Assembly: GCA_940746715.1 (NCBI GenBank)
Contig: CALNWN010000003.1
Location: 124,001-188,000 of the forward strand
Source: an uncultured Paraburkholderia sp.
Lineage (GTDB): Bacteria > Pseudomonadota > Gammaproteobacteria > Burkholderiales > Burkholderiaceae
DNA: 64,000 bases
Direction of reading: 5' to 3'
The notes under the pieces are model-generated. The model searched no databases and had not been told where the DNA came from. It worked only from the letters and a program-made list of their open reading frames with translations. Of this stretch, positions 9,313 to 17,522 are shown in pieces; position 1 is the first letter of the stretch; each line of letters opens with the position of its first letter. The position numbers were made by a program, and so were the translations under genes.

Positions 9313-10205
9313 GTCACACGCTGGCTGCGTGCCCTGCTGGTGCGGTGGTCGTTTTCTTCAATCCGGACGCAGCATGCATAGAACGAGCCAACCGGCTTGC
9401 GTCGACGATGCGCTGTGTCGTGGTCGACAATACCCCTGCGGTTCGCTCGGCGGCGAGTATCGGACTCTCGGAGGCGATCGACTATCTGCCGAACGGCGAA
9501 AACGTCGGCATCGCGATTGCGCTCAATCAGGGCATCGAAGTCTTGCTAAGTAACGGCGTCGAGATGGCGCTTCTGTTCGATCAGGACAGCGATCCGCCCG
9601 CCGCGCTTCTTTCCGATCTGCCCGCGCTAGTTGCGAAGTCGAACGAAGTCGGGGAGCGGGTGGCGCTCGTCGGTCCCGCGTACGACGACCCGCGCCTCGG
9701 AGGTGTCGCGCCGTTCGTGCGATTCCGGTACTGGAAGCTCGAAAGGCTCATGCCCGAAGGCGATGCGCCGATCGATGTCGACTTTCTGATTACATCCGGT
9801 TCCTGCATCAATCTGCGCTATTGGTCCGACGTGGGTCCGATGGACGATGCACTGTTCATTGATTTCGTCGATCTGGAGTGGTGTGTGCGGGCAAAGCAGA
9901 AGGGCTATCGCATTCTCGGATTGCCGTGGATCCGTATGAGCCACGAACTCGGCGCCGAGCCAGTGACAATATTTGGACGCCGTTACCCGATGCACGGGCC
10001 GCTGCGCCACTATTACCAGTTTCGCAACGTCGTCGCTTTGCTCAAGCGGTCGTACATGCCCTGGAGCTGGAAAACTACTGAGCTGGTGAAGCTTCCCGTC
10101 CGGCTTGTGGTCTATACGTTCTTCCCGGACCAGCGCTCGCAGCACATCATAATGGCCTTGAAGGGCCTGCGAGACGGCTGGGTTGGCCGGTTGGGGCGCC
10201 ACTGA
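9294..10205 (+). CDS. GT2 family glycosyltransferase, rhamnosyltransferase-like
   Basis: GT-A fold glycosyltransferase of family 2, 303 residues, resembling bacterial rhamnosyltransferases. The donor-site acidic motif appears as LFDQDSDPP near residue 96, preceded by ENVGIAIALNQGIE, and the acceptor-side motif FIDFVDLEWCVRAKQKGY lies in the second half. It overlaps rmlD and precedes wzm, so transfer of rhamnose into the O-antigen is a reasonable inference; donor and linkage cannot be read from sequence. No membrane anchor is evident, so it probably works at the inner face of the inner membrane. Confidence 0.85.
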   Translation: MYGGALSHTLAACPAGAVVVFFNPDAACIERANRLASTMRCVVVDNTPAVRSAASIGLSEAIDYLPNGENVGIAIALNQGIEVLLSNGVEMALLFDQDSDPPAALLSDLPALVAKSNEVGERVALVGPAYDDPRLGGVAPFVRFRYWKLERLMPEGDAPIDVDFLITSGSCINLRYWSDVGPMDDALFIDFVDLEWCVRAKQKGYRILGLPWIRMSHELGAEPVTIFGRRYPMHGPLRHYYQFRNVVALLKRSYMPWSWKTTELVKLPVRLVVYTFFPDQRSQHIIMALKGLRDGWVGRLGRH

Positions 10206-10357
10206 GTTACGGCGTCTCGCCATTATAGATTAACCACGCGGCGCGCGAACGGCGGGCTGTGCGACTTTATGACAGCGCGAGTGTGATGATTGATGCAGGC
10301 CAAGCGCTGGCGCCGCTGCGATCACGGATTGAAGGAGCTTATTTTGGAGTGTTACGC

Positions 10358-11215
10358 ATGAACGTGCCGACGACCCGGGCGTTCGACCCCCACGCGGCGA
10401 CGCCCTGCGGCCCCATTTCCCTCGTTGCAGGGTTGTGGCGCAACCGGCAGCCAATCGCGCAGATGACACGGCGCGAGGTGCTCGGCCGCTATAAAGGTTC
10501 GGCGATGGGACTGGCATGGTCTTTTGTCCAGCCGCTGTTCATGCTGACGGTCTACACCTTCGTGTTTTCTGAGGTGTTCAAGGCGCGTTGGGGAGGCGCG
10601 GGCGCAGTTCAGAGCAAGACCGAGTTCGCCGTGCTGCTGTTCGTCGGCCTGATCGTGCTGAATCTGTTTTCCGAAGTGATCAACCGATCTCCCACGCTGG
10701 TGATCGCGAACGTCAACTTCGTGAAGAAAGTCGTGTTCCCGATCGAGGTGCTACCCGTTTCCACAATGGGCGCGGCACTGTTCCACAGTTGCGTCAGCGT
10801 GGCCGTGCTGCTGTGCGCGATCGTCGTGTTCAACGGCGGACTCGCGTGGACGGTCGTGTTTTTCCCGCTCGTGCTGCTCCCGCTCGTCATCGTCACGTTG
10901 GGGTTGGCGTGGATGCTAGCGTCGCTCGGCGTGTTCCTGCGCGACGTCGGTCAAACCATTTCGCTCCTGACGATGGTGCTGATGTTTCTTTCGCCCGTGT
11001 TCTATCCCGTGGACGCGGTGCCGGTGCGGTTTCGCCCGTTCATCATGGCCAATCCGCTGACATTCATCATCGAGCAAGCGCGCGATGTGCTGGTGTGGGG
11101 CAAGATGCCGAACTGGCTTGGACTGGTTGTTTACCTGATCGCAGCCTGTATTGTCGCGTGGGCAGGCTACGCGTGGTTCCAGAAAACCAGGAAGGGGTTC
11201 GCCGATGTCCTCTGA
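10358..11215 (+). CDS. wzm: O-antigen ABC transporter permease Wzm
   Basis: ABC-2 type permease of 285 residues with about six membrane segments and the N-terminal amphipathic region REVLGRYKGSAMGLAWSFVQP typical of Wzm/KpsM/RfbA permeases. With Wzt it moves the undecaprenyl-linked polysaccharide across the inner membrane. ATG 10358 follows GGAG at good spacing; the open frame upstream (from 10259) lacks homology. A TATAGA-like -10 sequence lies in the 152-base gap before it, so an internal promoter is possible. It overlaps wzt by 11 bases. Confidence 0.93.
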   Translation: MNVPTTRAFDPHAATPCGPISLVAGLWRNRQPIAQMTRREVLGRYKGSAMGLAWSFVQPLFMLTVYTFVFSEVFKARWGGAGAVQSKTEFAVLLFVGLIVLNLFSEVINRSPTLVIANVNFVKKVVFPIEVLPVSTMGAALFHSCVSVAVLLCAIVVFNGGLAWTVVFFPLVLLPLVIVTLGLAWMLASLGVFLRDVGQTISLLTMVLMFLSPVFYPVDAVPVRFRPFIMANPLTFIIEQARDVLVWGKMPNWLGLVVYLIAACIVAWAGYAWFQKTRKGFADVL

Positions 11216-12560
11216 CGATATCGCTATCGGCGTGCACCAGCTCGCCAAACGCTATCAGATCTATGAAACGCCGCGCGATCGGCTCAAGCAGTTCGTGCTG
11301 CCGCGTGTCCAGCGGCTCGTCGGCGCGCAGCCGAAGCATTATTTCAGCGAGTTTTGGGCGCTTAACGACGTGTCCTTTGAAGTGAAGAAGGGCGAGACAG
11401 TCGGCATTATCGGGCGCAACGGCAGTGGTAAGTCGACGCTATTGCAGATGATCTGCGGCACGTTAAGCCCGACGCAGGGCCATGTCGAGGTGAACGGTCG
11501 CGTAGCGGCGCTGCTCGAACTGGGCGCGGGTTTCAACCCGGAGTTCACCGGGCGTGAGAACATTTTCATGAACGGCACGCTGCTTGGACTTAGCAAGCAC
11601 GAGATCGAGGCTCGCTACGATGACATAGTCGCATTCGCGGACGTCGGCATGTTCATCGATCAGCCCGTCAAGATGTATTCGTCGGGGATGTACGTGCGTG
11701 TCGCGTTTGCGATTGCCGCGAGCATGGACCCGAGCATTCTGATCGTCGACGAGGCGTTGGCCGTTGGTGATCTCGCTTTCCAGGCGAAGTGCATGGTCCG
11801 GCTTCGCGAGCTGATGGACCGCGGCACGACGGTGCTGTTCGTGAGCCATGATATGAGCAGCGTGCGCAATATCTGCAGCAAGGTGCTGTGGCTGAAGCAG
11901 GGGCGCGCGGTCGCGTATGGCGATCCGAAGCAGGTGGTCGGAGCTTACGTCAGCGAGATGAACCTCGAGATCAATCGGATCTCGGGTGGACATCCTGTGG
12001 AAGCGGCACCCGATCAGGCGGAGGTGGCTCCCGCAGAGGAGGCGATCTCGCAGGAAGCCGCGACTTTCCTCGACGGCCATACGCGCTACGGCGACGGACG
12101 TGCCACGATCCTGAACGTCATTATCATGGACGCTCAGGGAACGCCGACGGAACTGCTCGAGCTGCACGAGTCCTATACGGTGCGCGTCATCGTCAAGGCG
12201 AACGTGGATATCGAGCGCCCCGTGGTGGGCTATTCAGCGCGCGATTTCAAGGGCAACCAGGTCGTCGGGGCCATGAATTCCAACTTCCCCGACGTCGAGA
12301 TGCCGTCCTTCGAGGCAGGCAAGGTTTACTGCATTGATATCATGGGCACCAATACGCTGACCCAAGGCGGTTATACGGTCAACATCGGCATTGAGAACAT
12401 GGTTCAGCAGAACAAGGTTCATCAATACCTAGATGTGCTGGAAAACTGCAGGGTGTTTCAGAGTACATTCGGCCCGCGCGCCGAGAACATTTTTCCGGCG
12501 ATGGTCTGGCAGGATGTCGAGTTCGAAATCAGGGAAATCAGTGCGCGCGTTGCTGTGTAA
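11205..12560 (+). CDS. wzt: O-antigen ABC transporter ATP-binding protein Wzt
   Basis: ATPase of the O-antigen exporter, 451 residues. Residues 1-265 or so form the ABC domain: Walker A GRNGSGKST at 70-78, signature YSSGMYVRVAFA, Walker B ILIVDEAL and the switch His in VSHDMS. Residues from about 290 (DGHTRYGDGRATILNV) form the extra C-terminal immunoglobulin-like domain found in Wzt proteins that recognise a capped O-chain end. This domain implies that the exported chain carries a terminal modification, and a methyltransferase gene follows directly. ATG 11205 lies after GAAGGGG and inside the wzm 3' end. Confidence 0.94.
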   Translation: MSSDDIAIGVHQLAKRYQIYETPRDRLKQFVLPRVQRLVGAQPKHYFSEFWALNDVSFEVKKGETVGIIGRNGSGKSTLLQMICGTLSPTQGHVEVNGRVAALLELGAGFNPEFTGRENIFMNGTLLGLSKHEIEARYDDIVAFADVGMFIDQPVKMYSSGMYVRVAFAIAASMDPSILIVDEALAVGDLAFQAKCMVRLRELMDRGTTVLFVSHDMSSVRNICSKVLWLKQGRAVAYGDPKQVVGAYVSEMNLEINRISGGHPVEAAPDQAEVAPAEEAISQEAATFLDGHTRYGDGRATILNVIIMDAQGTPTELLELHESYTVRVIVKANVDIERPVVGYSARDFKGNQVVGAMNSNFPDVEMPSFEAGKVYCIDIMGTNTLTQGGYTVNIGIENMVQQNKVHQYLDVLENCRVFQSTFGPRAENIFPAMVWQDVEFEIREISARVAV

Positions 12561-12584
12561 AGCGAATGTATCGTTGGTGGAGGA

Positions 12585-13340
12585 ATGAGCATGGCGTCAC
12601 CCAACCGGTTTGAACATATCGGCTTCGACGATTTCCGGCGCTTTGCGCGGGATGAGTCGATGTCGAAATACGAGCGCATCGGGTTCCCCGACCCATATCG
12701 TCAAGGCCACGAAGCGGCGATCTTCGCGGACATCTGCGCCAAGCTGACCAACCTGAATCAGGACGGCCGCAAGGTCGTCGATATTGGTCCCGGCTGCAGT
12801 GATTTGCCGAAAATGCTGATCGATCTGTGCGCGACGAAAGGTCATCCGTTGACGCTGATCGACAGCGAGGAAATGCTGAATTTGCTCGACGATGCACCCT
12901 TCATCGAAAAGGTGGACGCGATGTATCCGCAATGCCCGGACTGGATTGCTGGGCAGGCGGGCAAGGTCGACGTGATCCTATGCTACAGCGTACTGCATTA
13001 TGTGTTCGTCGATGTGAGCTTCTTCCGCTTTCTCGACGCGTCGCTGTCGTTGCTGGCGCCCGGCGGGCAGATGCTGATCGGCGACATCCCCAACATCTCG
13101 AAGCGCAAGCGGTTTTTCGCGAGCGAGACGGGCGCGCGCTTCCACAAGGATTACATGAAGACGGATGACGCGCCCGTCGTCGAATTCAACAATGTCGAAT
13201 TCGACCAGATCGACGATGCCGTCGTGATGTCGCTTATCCAGCGGGCGCGCGCGCAGGGGTTCGATGCCTACGTGGTGCCTCAGGCCCCGGCGCTTCCGAT
13301 GGCCAACCGGCGCGAGGATATCCTCATCGTCAGACCCTGA
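12585..13340 (+). CDS. SAM-dependent methyltransferase, possible O-chain cap enzyme
   Basis: Class I methyltransferase-like protein of 251 residues. The SAM-binding loop is KVVDIGPGCSDLPKML around residues 63-78, an acidic TLIDSEEM strand follows at about 88, and VDVILCYSVLHYVF plus LLAPGGQMLIGDIPNI complete the fold. ATG 12585 has GGAGG just upstream. Its place immediately after wzt suggests that it methylates a sugar of the chain, perhaps the terminal residue that the Wzt C-terminal domain would read, but this is inference. An alternative is methylation of the nucleotide-linked sugar made by the following genes. Confidence 0.75.
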   Translation: MSMASPNRFEHIGFDDFRRFARDESMSKYERIGFPDPYRQGHEAAIFADICAKLTNLNQDGRKVVDIGPGCSDLPKMLIDLCATKGHPLTLIDSEEMLNLLDDAPFIEKVDAMYPQCPDWIAGQAGKVDVILCYSVLHYVFVDVSFFRFLDASLSLLAPGGQMLIGDIPNISKRKRFFASETGARFHKDYMKTDDAPVVEFNNVEFDQIDDAVVMSLIQRARAQGFDAYVVPQAPALPMANRREDILIVRP

Positions 13341-13349
13341 GGGGACGAT

Positions 13350-14027
13350 ATGACAAAGACGAAAAAGCTGGTCATTCTCGGCGACAGCGCCTTCGCGGAA
13401 GTTGCGTACGAGTGCTTTACGCACGACTCGGAATATGAAGTCGTCGGTTTCTCCCTCGACTCGGCTTTCCTTAGCCGCGATCAGTTGTTCGGTTTGCCCG
13501 TCGTGCCGTTCGAGGAGATCGAACGTTTCTTCGATCCCGCCGAGGTTGAGTTCTATGCGGCGCTGGTTTATTCTCAGCTCAACCGGCTGAGGACGCGCTT
13601 TTACGATCTCGCTAAAGGCAAGGGCTATCGGGCGGCGAGCTACGTGAGCAGCCGTGCGTTTGTATGGCCCAACGCCGTGATCGGCGAACACTGCTTCATC
13701 TTCGAAGACAACACCGTGCAGCCGTTCGTGAAGATCGGCAACAACGTGGTGCTGTGGAGCGGGAATCACATCGGCCATCATTCGACGATCGAGGACAACT
13801 GCTTCATCTCCTCTCATGCCGTGATCTCCGGCTTTTGCACGGTCGGAGCGAACACGTTCATCGGCGTCAATTCCGCGATCGCCAATAACGTCGTCATCGG
13901 CGCGGATAACTGGCTTGGCGTGGGCGTCAACATTCTCGGCAACACCGAACCCGACTGCATTTTCAAGGGCGAGCAGCCTCAGCCGGCCAAGGTATCCGCG
14001 CGGCGTTTCTTCAAGGTCAAGTCATGA
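13350..14027 (+). CDS. Left-handed beta-helix acyltransferase (PglD/NeuD type)
   Basis: Sugar O- or N-acyltransferase of 225 residues. The N-terminal part (KKLVILGDSAFAEVAYE) is the Rossmann-like subdomain of PglD/NeuD enzymes, and from about residue 105 there are hexapeptide repeats (NAVIGEHCFIFEDNTVQ, NNVVLWSGNHIGHHSTI and so on) forming a left-handed beta helix that binds acetyl-CoA. With the FdtA and FdtB homologues downstream it is the likely partner that N-acylates a dTDP-3-amino-3,6-dideoxyhexose, the FdtC/QdtC role. The acyl donor is not determined by the sequence. It overlaps the next gene by four bases. Confidence 0.82.
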   Translation: MTKTKKLVILGDSAFAEVAYECFTHDSEYEVVGFSLDSAFLSRDQLFGLPVVPFEEIERFFDPAEVEFYAALVYSQLNRLRTRFYDLAKGKGYRAASYVSSRAFVWPNAVIGEHCFIFEDNTVQPFVKIGNNVVLWSGNHIGHHSTIEDNCFISSHAVISGFCTVGANTFIGVNSAIANNVVIGADNWLGVGVNILGNTEPDCIFKGEQPQPAKVSARRFFKVKS

Positions 14028-14944
14028 AGTGGCACAAACTAGGTGTCGTCTGGAAGCCCGACGGATCGCTCGACTGGGCCAGAACGCATGCCATGGGCCC
14101 GACGCCTTATCGGCTCAACGACGACGTCATTCGCGTCTATCTGACCTGTCTCGACGACAAAGGGCGCGGCCGTCCGGGTTACGTCGATGTGTCGAGCGCG
14201 GATCCGACGAAGGTCCTGAAGGTCTCGACGCAGCCGCTGCTCGATATTGGCGAGCCGGGGACGTTCGATGACAACGGACTGATGGTCCTGAGTCTCGTCC
14301 CTGTCGACGAGCAAACCGTGTACATGTACTACGCAGGGTTCGAGCTTTGCGTGAACGTGAGGTACCGAATTTTTACGGGTCTCGCGATCAGCAACGATGG
14401 CGGAGAAACCTTCGCACGTCACAGCCGGGCGCCGATCCTCGACCGTAGCGACAACGAGCGGACGATTCGCGGCGGCAGCTTCGTCATCAAGGATGGCGCC
14501 ATATTCAAGCTATGGTACGTGGCAGGCAACGATTGGACCGAGCTTCGAGGCAAGATGATGCCTGTCTATGATCTGCGATACCAGGAGTCCGCCGACGGAC
14601 TGACGTGGTCGGACAGCGGTACGTTGTCGATGGCGCTGACGGGCGACGACGAACACGGTTTCGGCCGGCCCTGGATCGTCAAACGCCACGATGGCACGTA
14701 CCAGATGTTCTATTCGATCCGGCGTGTTTCCTTTGCTGCGTACCGTCTCGGCTATGCCGAATCCAGCGACGGAATTGAATGGATGCGAAAAGACGACGAC
14801 ATGGGGCTCGACGTATCGCCGCATGGCGTGGATTCGGAAGCCATCATGTATTCGGCGCCGATAACCGTTGGCGCGAAAACGTACTGCTTCTATAACGGCA
14901 ATAACTTTGGCCAGCAGGGTTTCTGCGTCGCGGAGCTCGTGTAG
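14024..14944 (+). CDS. Five-bladed beta-propeller protein, GH43/GH32-like
   Basis: Protein of 306 residues belonging to a group of cytoplasmic, signal-peptide-free five-bladed propellers related to glycoside hydrolase clans GH43/GH32/GH68 and often found in polysaccharide clusters. Repeated blade motifs are visible: HAMGPTPYRLNDDVIRVYL, FDDNGLMVLSL, TGLAISNDGGETFARHS, YQESADGLTWSDSG, LGYAESSDGIEWMRKDD and YNGNNFGQQGF. It overlaps both neighbours, the acyltransferase by four bases and the FemAB-like gene by one, so it is part of the same translational unit. Its function is unknown to me: it may bind or process an activated sugar or act as a scaffold. No secretion signal argues against extracellular degradation. 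Confidence 0.7.
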   Translation: MKWHKLGVVWKPDGSLDWARTHAMGPTPYRLNDDVIRVYLTCLDDKGRGRPGYVDVSSADPTKVLKVSTQPLLDIGEPGTFDDNGLMVLSLVPVDEQTVYMYYAGFELCVNVRYRIFTGLAISNDGGETFARHSRAPILDRSDNERTIRGGSFVIKDGAIFKLWYVAGNDWTELRGKMMPVYDLRYQESADGLTWSDSGTLSMALTGDDEHGFGRPWIVKRHDGTYQMFYSIRRVSFAAYRLGYAESSDGIEWMRKDDDMGLDVSPHGVDSEAIMYSAPITVGAKTYCFYNGNNFGQQGFCVAELV

Positions 14945-15903
14945 TGACTTTCGACGTCGTTCGCTATCAACCGTCTCTCAGCGAAGCCTGGGATGCGTTC
15001 TGCGAGAGCGCGGTGAATGGCACGTTCCTGCATACGCGCCGTTTTCTCGGTTATCACGGCGACCGTTTTCGCGATGTATCCGCCTTGCTGATGCAGGACG
15101 GCGCGATCGTCGGCGTGTTTCCCGCCGCGGAAGCGCCCGCCGATCGGTCGATGGTCGTCAGCCATCCCGGCATCACCTATGGCGGCATCGTGCACGTCGG
15201 CGCTTTGTGCGGCGGCAGAACGATCGAAGCATTCGAGCGTTTGCGGGAGCACTACCGTGCGGACGGATATCGGTGTCTGCGCTACAAGGCGGTACCGCAT
15301 CTTTATCAGGTCCGGCCGTCTCAGGACGATCTCTATGCACTGTTCCGGCTGGGTGCCGGCCGCTCGCGCTGCGACCTGTCCTGCACCATCGATCTGACGG
15401 ATCGCGCGAAGCCTTCCGAGCGCCGCCGGCGCGGGCTGAAAAAGGCGCTGAAGTCGGTGACCGTGGTGGCGGGCGCTGAGCAGGTGCGGTCGCTGTGGCA
15501 GGTGCTGGCCGATAATCTGACGCGTAAGCACGATGCCGCTCCCGTACACAGTATCGACGAGGCGGAGCAGTTGATCGCGCTGTTCCCCGGCTTCATCGAT
15601 CTGTTCTGCGCGCAGATCGACGGACGAGTCGAGGCGGGTGTCGTCGTGTTCAAGACTCGCACCGCATGGCACGCGCAATATATCGCTGCGAGCGAAGCTG
15701 CCTACGCGGTGTCTGCGCTCGATGCCGTATTCGATCGCGTCATTGCCGATGCAACTGCGGCGGGAGTCCGCTATTTCGACTTCGGCACGAGCAACGAGCG
15801 GGAGGGCACGGTACTCAATGAAGGCCTCTACCAGTACAAGCACGAATATGGAGGCGGAGGCGTCGTGCACGAGTTTTACGATATCGATCTACTAGGTGCT
15901 TAG
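14944..15903 (+). CDS. FemAB/GNAT-type acyl- or aminoacyltransferase
   Basis: Protein of 319 residues with the two-lobed GNAT layout of FemAB-related and BioF2-like proteins. The first lobe includes GTFLHTRRFLGYHGDRF, and the second has RRRGLKKALKS near 160 and the closing YFDFGTSNEREGTVLNEGLYQYKHEYGG. FemAB proteins transfer amino acids from aminoacyl-tRNA; relatives in polysaccharide clusters transfer acyl or aminoacyl groups to sugars. The GTG start at 14944 overlaps the TAG of the propeller gene. Placed among the amino-sugar genes, it is a candidate for acylating the 3-amino group, in competition with or in addition to the beta-helix enzyme upstream. Confidence 0.75.
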   Translation: MTFDVVRYQPSLSEAWDAFCESAVNGTFLHTRRFLGYHGDRFRDVSALLMQDGAIVGVFPAAEAPADRSMVVSHPGITYGGIVHVGALCGGRTIEAFERLREHYRADGYRCLRYKAVPHLYQVRPSQDDLYALFRLGAGRSRCDLSCTIDLTDRAKPSERRRRGLKKALKSVTVVAGAEQVRSLWQVLADNLTRKHDAAPVHSIDEAEQLIALFPGFIDLFCAQIDGRVEAGVVVFKTRTAWHAQYIAASEAAYAVSALDAVFDRVIADATAAGVRYFDFGTSNEREGTVLNEGLYQYKHEYGGGGVVHEFYDIDLLGA

Positions 15904-15904
15904 C

Positions 15905-16315
15905 ATGGCGGTGTCTGACTGCAAGATCATTGATTTGCCCAAGATCGCGGATCCGCGGGGGAATCTCACGTTTCTCGAAGGTGGGCGGCATATTCCCTTC
16001 GAAATCAAGCGGATCTTTTACTTATACGATATTCCGACGGGCGAATCCCGCGGCGCGCATGCGCACAAGGAATTGCATCAGTTCCTGATCTGTCTCTCCG
16101 GCAGCTTCGACGTCGAGCTGGACGACGGCACGGACAAGAAGACCGTTCACCTGAATCGACCGTGGCAGGGGCTGCATATTCCGCCCATGATCTGGGCGGC
16201 CGAACTGAATTTCGATCCTGGCTCGGTGTGTCTGGTGCTGGCGTCGATGGCGTTCAACGAGTCGGATTACTATCGGGAATACGCTCAGTTTCTAGCTGCG
16301 GTAAAGATGCGTTGA
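15905..16315 (+). CDS. dTDP-4-keto-6-deoxy-glucose 3,4-ketoisomerase (FdtA/QdtA-like)
   Basis: Small cupin of 136 residues of the FdtA/QdtA/WxcM-C family, which isomerises dTDP-4-keto-6-deoxy-D-glucose to a 3-keto sugar for later amination. Diagnostic features are ADPRGNLTFLEGGRHIPFEIKRIFYLYD, the metal/active-site histidines of GAHAHKELHQFLICLSG, and HIPPMIWAAELNFDPGSVCLVLAS. The stereochemistry at C4 (galacto for FdtA, gluco for QdtA) cannot be decided by eye, so the sugar may be Fuc3N or Qui3N. ATG 15905 follows AGGTG. Its substrate comes from RmlB encoded upstream. Confidence 0.87.
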   Translation: MAVSDCKIIDLPKIADPRGNLTFLEGGRHIPFEIKRIFYLYDIPTGESRGAHAHKELHQFLICLSGSFDVELDDGTDKKTVHLNRPWQGLHIPPMIWAAELNFDPGSVCLVLASMAFNESDYYREYAQFLAAVKMR

Positions 16316-16424
16316 TGCAGCTGGATTGCGCCCGACCGGGTCAGCTTCGCCGTATCGATCGCGACCCGATACCGCGAATCTGCGACCGCCGCAGCGGTCC
16401 CAATCGACAGTAAGGAACACAATT

Positions 16425-17522
16425 GTGAAAGTGCCATTTCTTGATGTCCGAAGTGCCTATATCGAGCTCAAGCCGCAACTCGACGAAGCGGTTGCGCGTG
16501 CGCTCGATTCGGGCTGGTACATCTTCGGGAGAGAGGTCGCGGGATTCGAGAAGGCATTCGCCGAATACACGAATACGCGCTTTGCGATCGGCCTCGGCAA
16601 CGGCCTCGATGCCTTACGTGTCGCTCTGATGGCGATGGGCGTGTCGGAAGGCGACGAAGTGATCGTGCCCTCGAATACATACATCGCGACTTGGCTCGCC
16701 GTGACGCAATGCGGCGCGCGCCCCGTGCCCGTCGAGCCCGACTTCGAGACGCTCAATATCGATCCGAAGCGCATCGAGCAGGCCATGACCAGCAAGACGA
16801 AGGTCATTCTGCCCGTGCATCTGTACGGACAGCCTGCGGAAATGAGACCGATCGTCGATCTCGCGCGCAGCAAAGGCGTCCGGGTTCTCGAAGACGGCGC
16901 GCAGGCGCACGGCGCTCGCTACCGCGGGGAACTCATCGGTGGACATGGCGATGCCGTCACATGGAGCTTCTATCCCGGGAAAAATCTGGGCGCATTCGGC
17001 GATGCGGGTGGTGTTACGACGAACGACGCCGAACTCGCCGACCGTATCCGTACCATCGCAAATTATGGTTCCAAGGTGAAATACGTGAATGAGGTGTGCG
17101 GGGTGAATAGCCGCCTCGATCCCATTCACGCCGCCGCGCTGGCCGTCAAGTTGCCGCTGCTCGAAGAGTGGAACAGGCGTCGCGTGGAGATCGCTGACTA
17201 TTACCGGCGCAACCTGGCAAACCCGGCCGTGCGTGTGCCTACTCCACATCCGGATTGCGCGTCGTCGTGGCATTTGTTCCCCGTATTCACGGAGCGGCGC
17301 GACGCGATGCAGGCGAAGCTGAAAGACGCGGGTATCGAAACATTGATTCATTACCCAATTCCGCCGCATCTGCAGCAGGCGTACCGGTCCCTCGGATTCG
17401 GGAAGGGGGCGTTCCCCATTGCTGAGACGTTGGCCGAGACGCAACTCAGTTTACCTATCGGGCCGCATATGACTCTCGATCAGGCTGCGTACGTGTGTGA
17501 AATTATTTCGGATTTCGAGTAA
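16425..17522 (+). CDS. DegT/DnrJ/EryC1 aminotransferase (FdtB/QdtB-like)
   Basis: PLP-dependent sugar aminotransferase of 365 residues. It would transaminate the 3-keto sugar from the FdtA-like enzyme to dTDP-3-amino-3,6-dideoxyhexose with glutamate. The family signatures are intact: GLGNGLDALRVALMAMG, VIVPSNTYIATWLAV, the Asp-containing LEDGAQAHGARY and the Schiff-base lysine in SFYPGKNLGAFGDAGG. I start it at GTG 16425, eight bases after AAGGA, giving VKVPFLDVRSAY as in relatives; the open frame upstream is not conserved. Its TAA overlaps the next ATG. Confidence 0.88.
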   Translation: MKVPFLDVRSAYIELKPQLDEAVARALDSGWYIFGREVAGFEKAFAEYTNTRFAIGLGNGLDALRVALMAMGVSEGDEVIVPSNTYIATWLAVTQCGARPVPVEPDFETLNIDPKRIEQAMTSKTKVILPVHLYGQPAEMRPIVDLARSKGVRVLEDGAQAHGARYRGELIGGHGDAVTWSFYPGKNLGAFGDAGGVTTNDAELADRIRTIANYGSKVKYVNEVCGVNSRLDPIHAAALAVKLPLLEEWNRRRVEIADYYRRNLANPAVRVPTPHPDCASSWHLFPVFTERRDAMQAKLKDAGIETLIHYPIPPHLQQAYRSLGFGKGAFPIAETLAETQLSLPIGPHMTLDQAAYVCEIISDFE

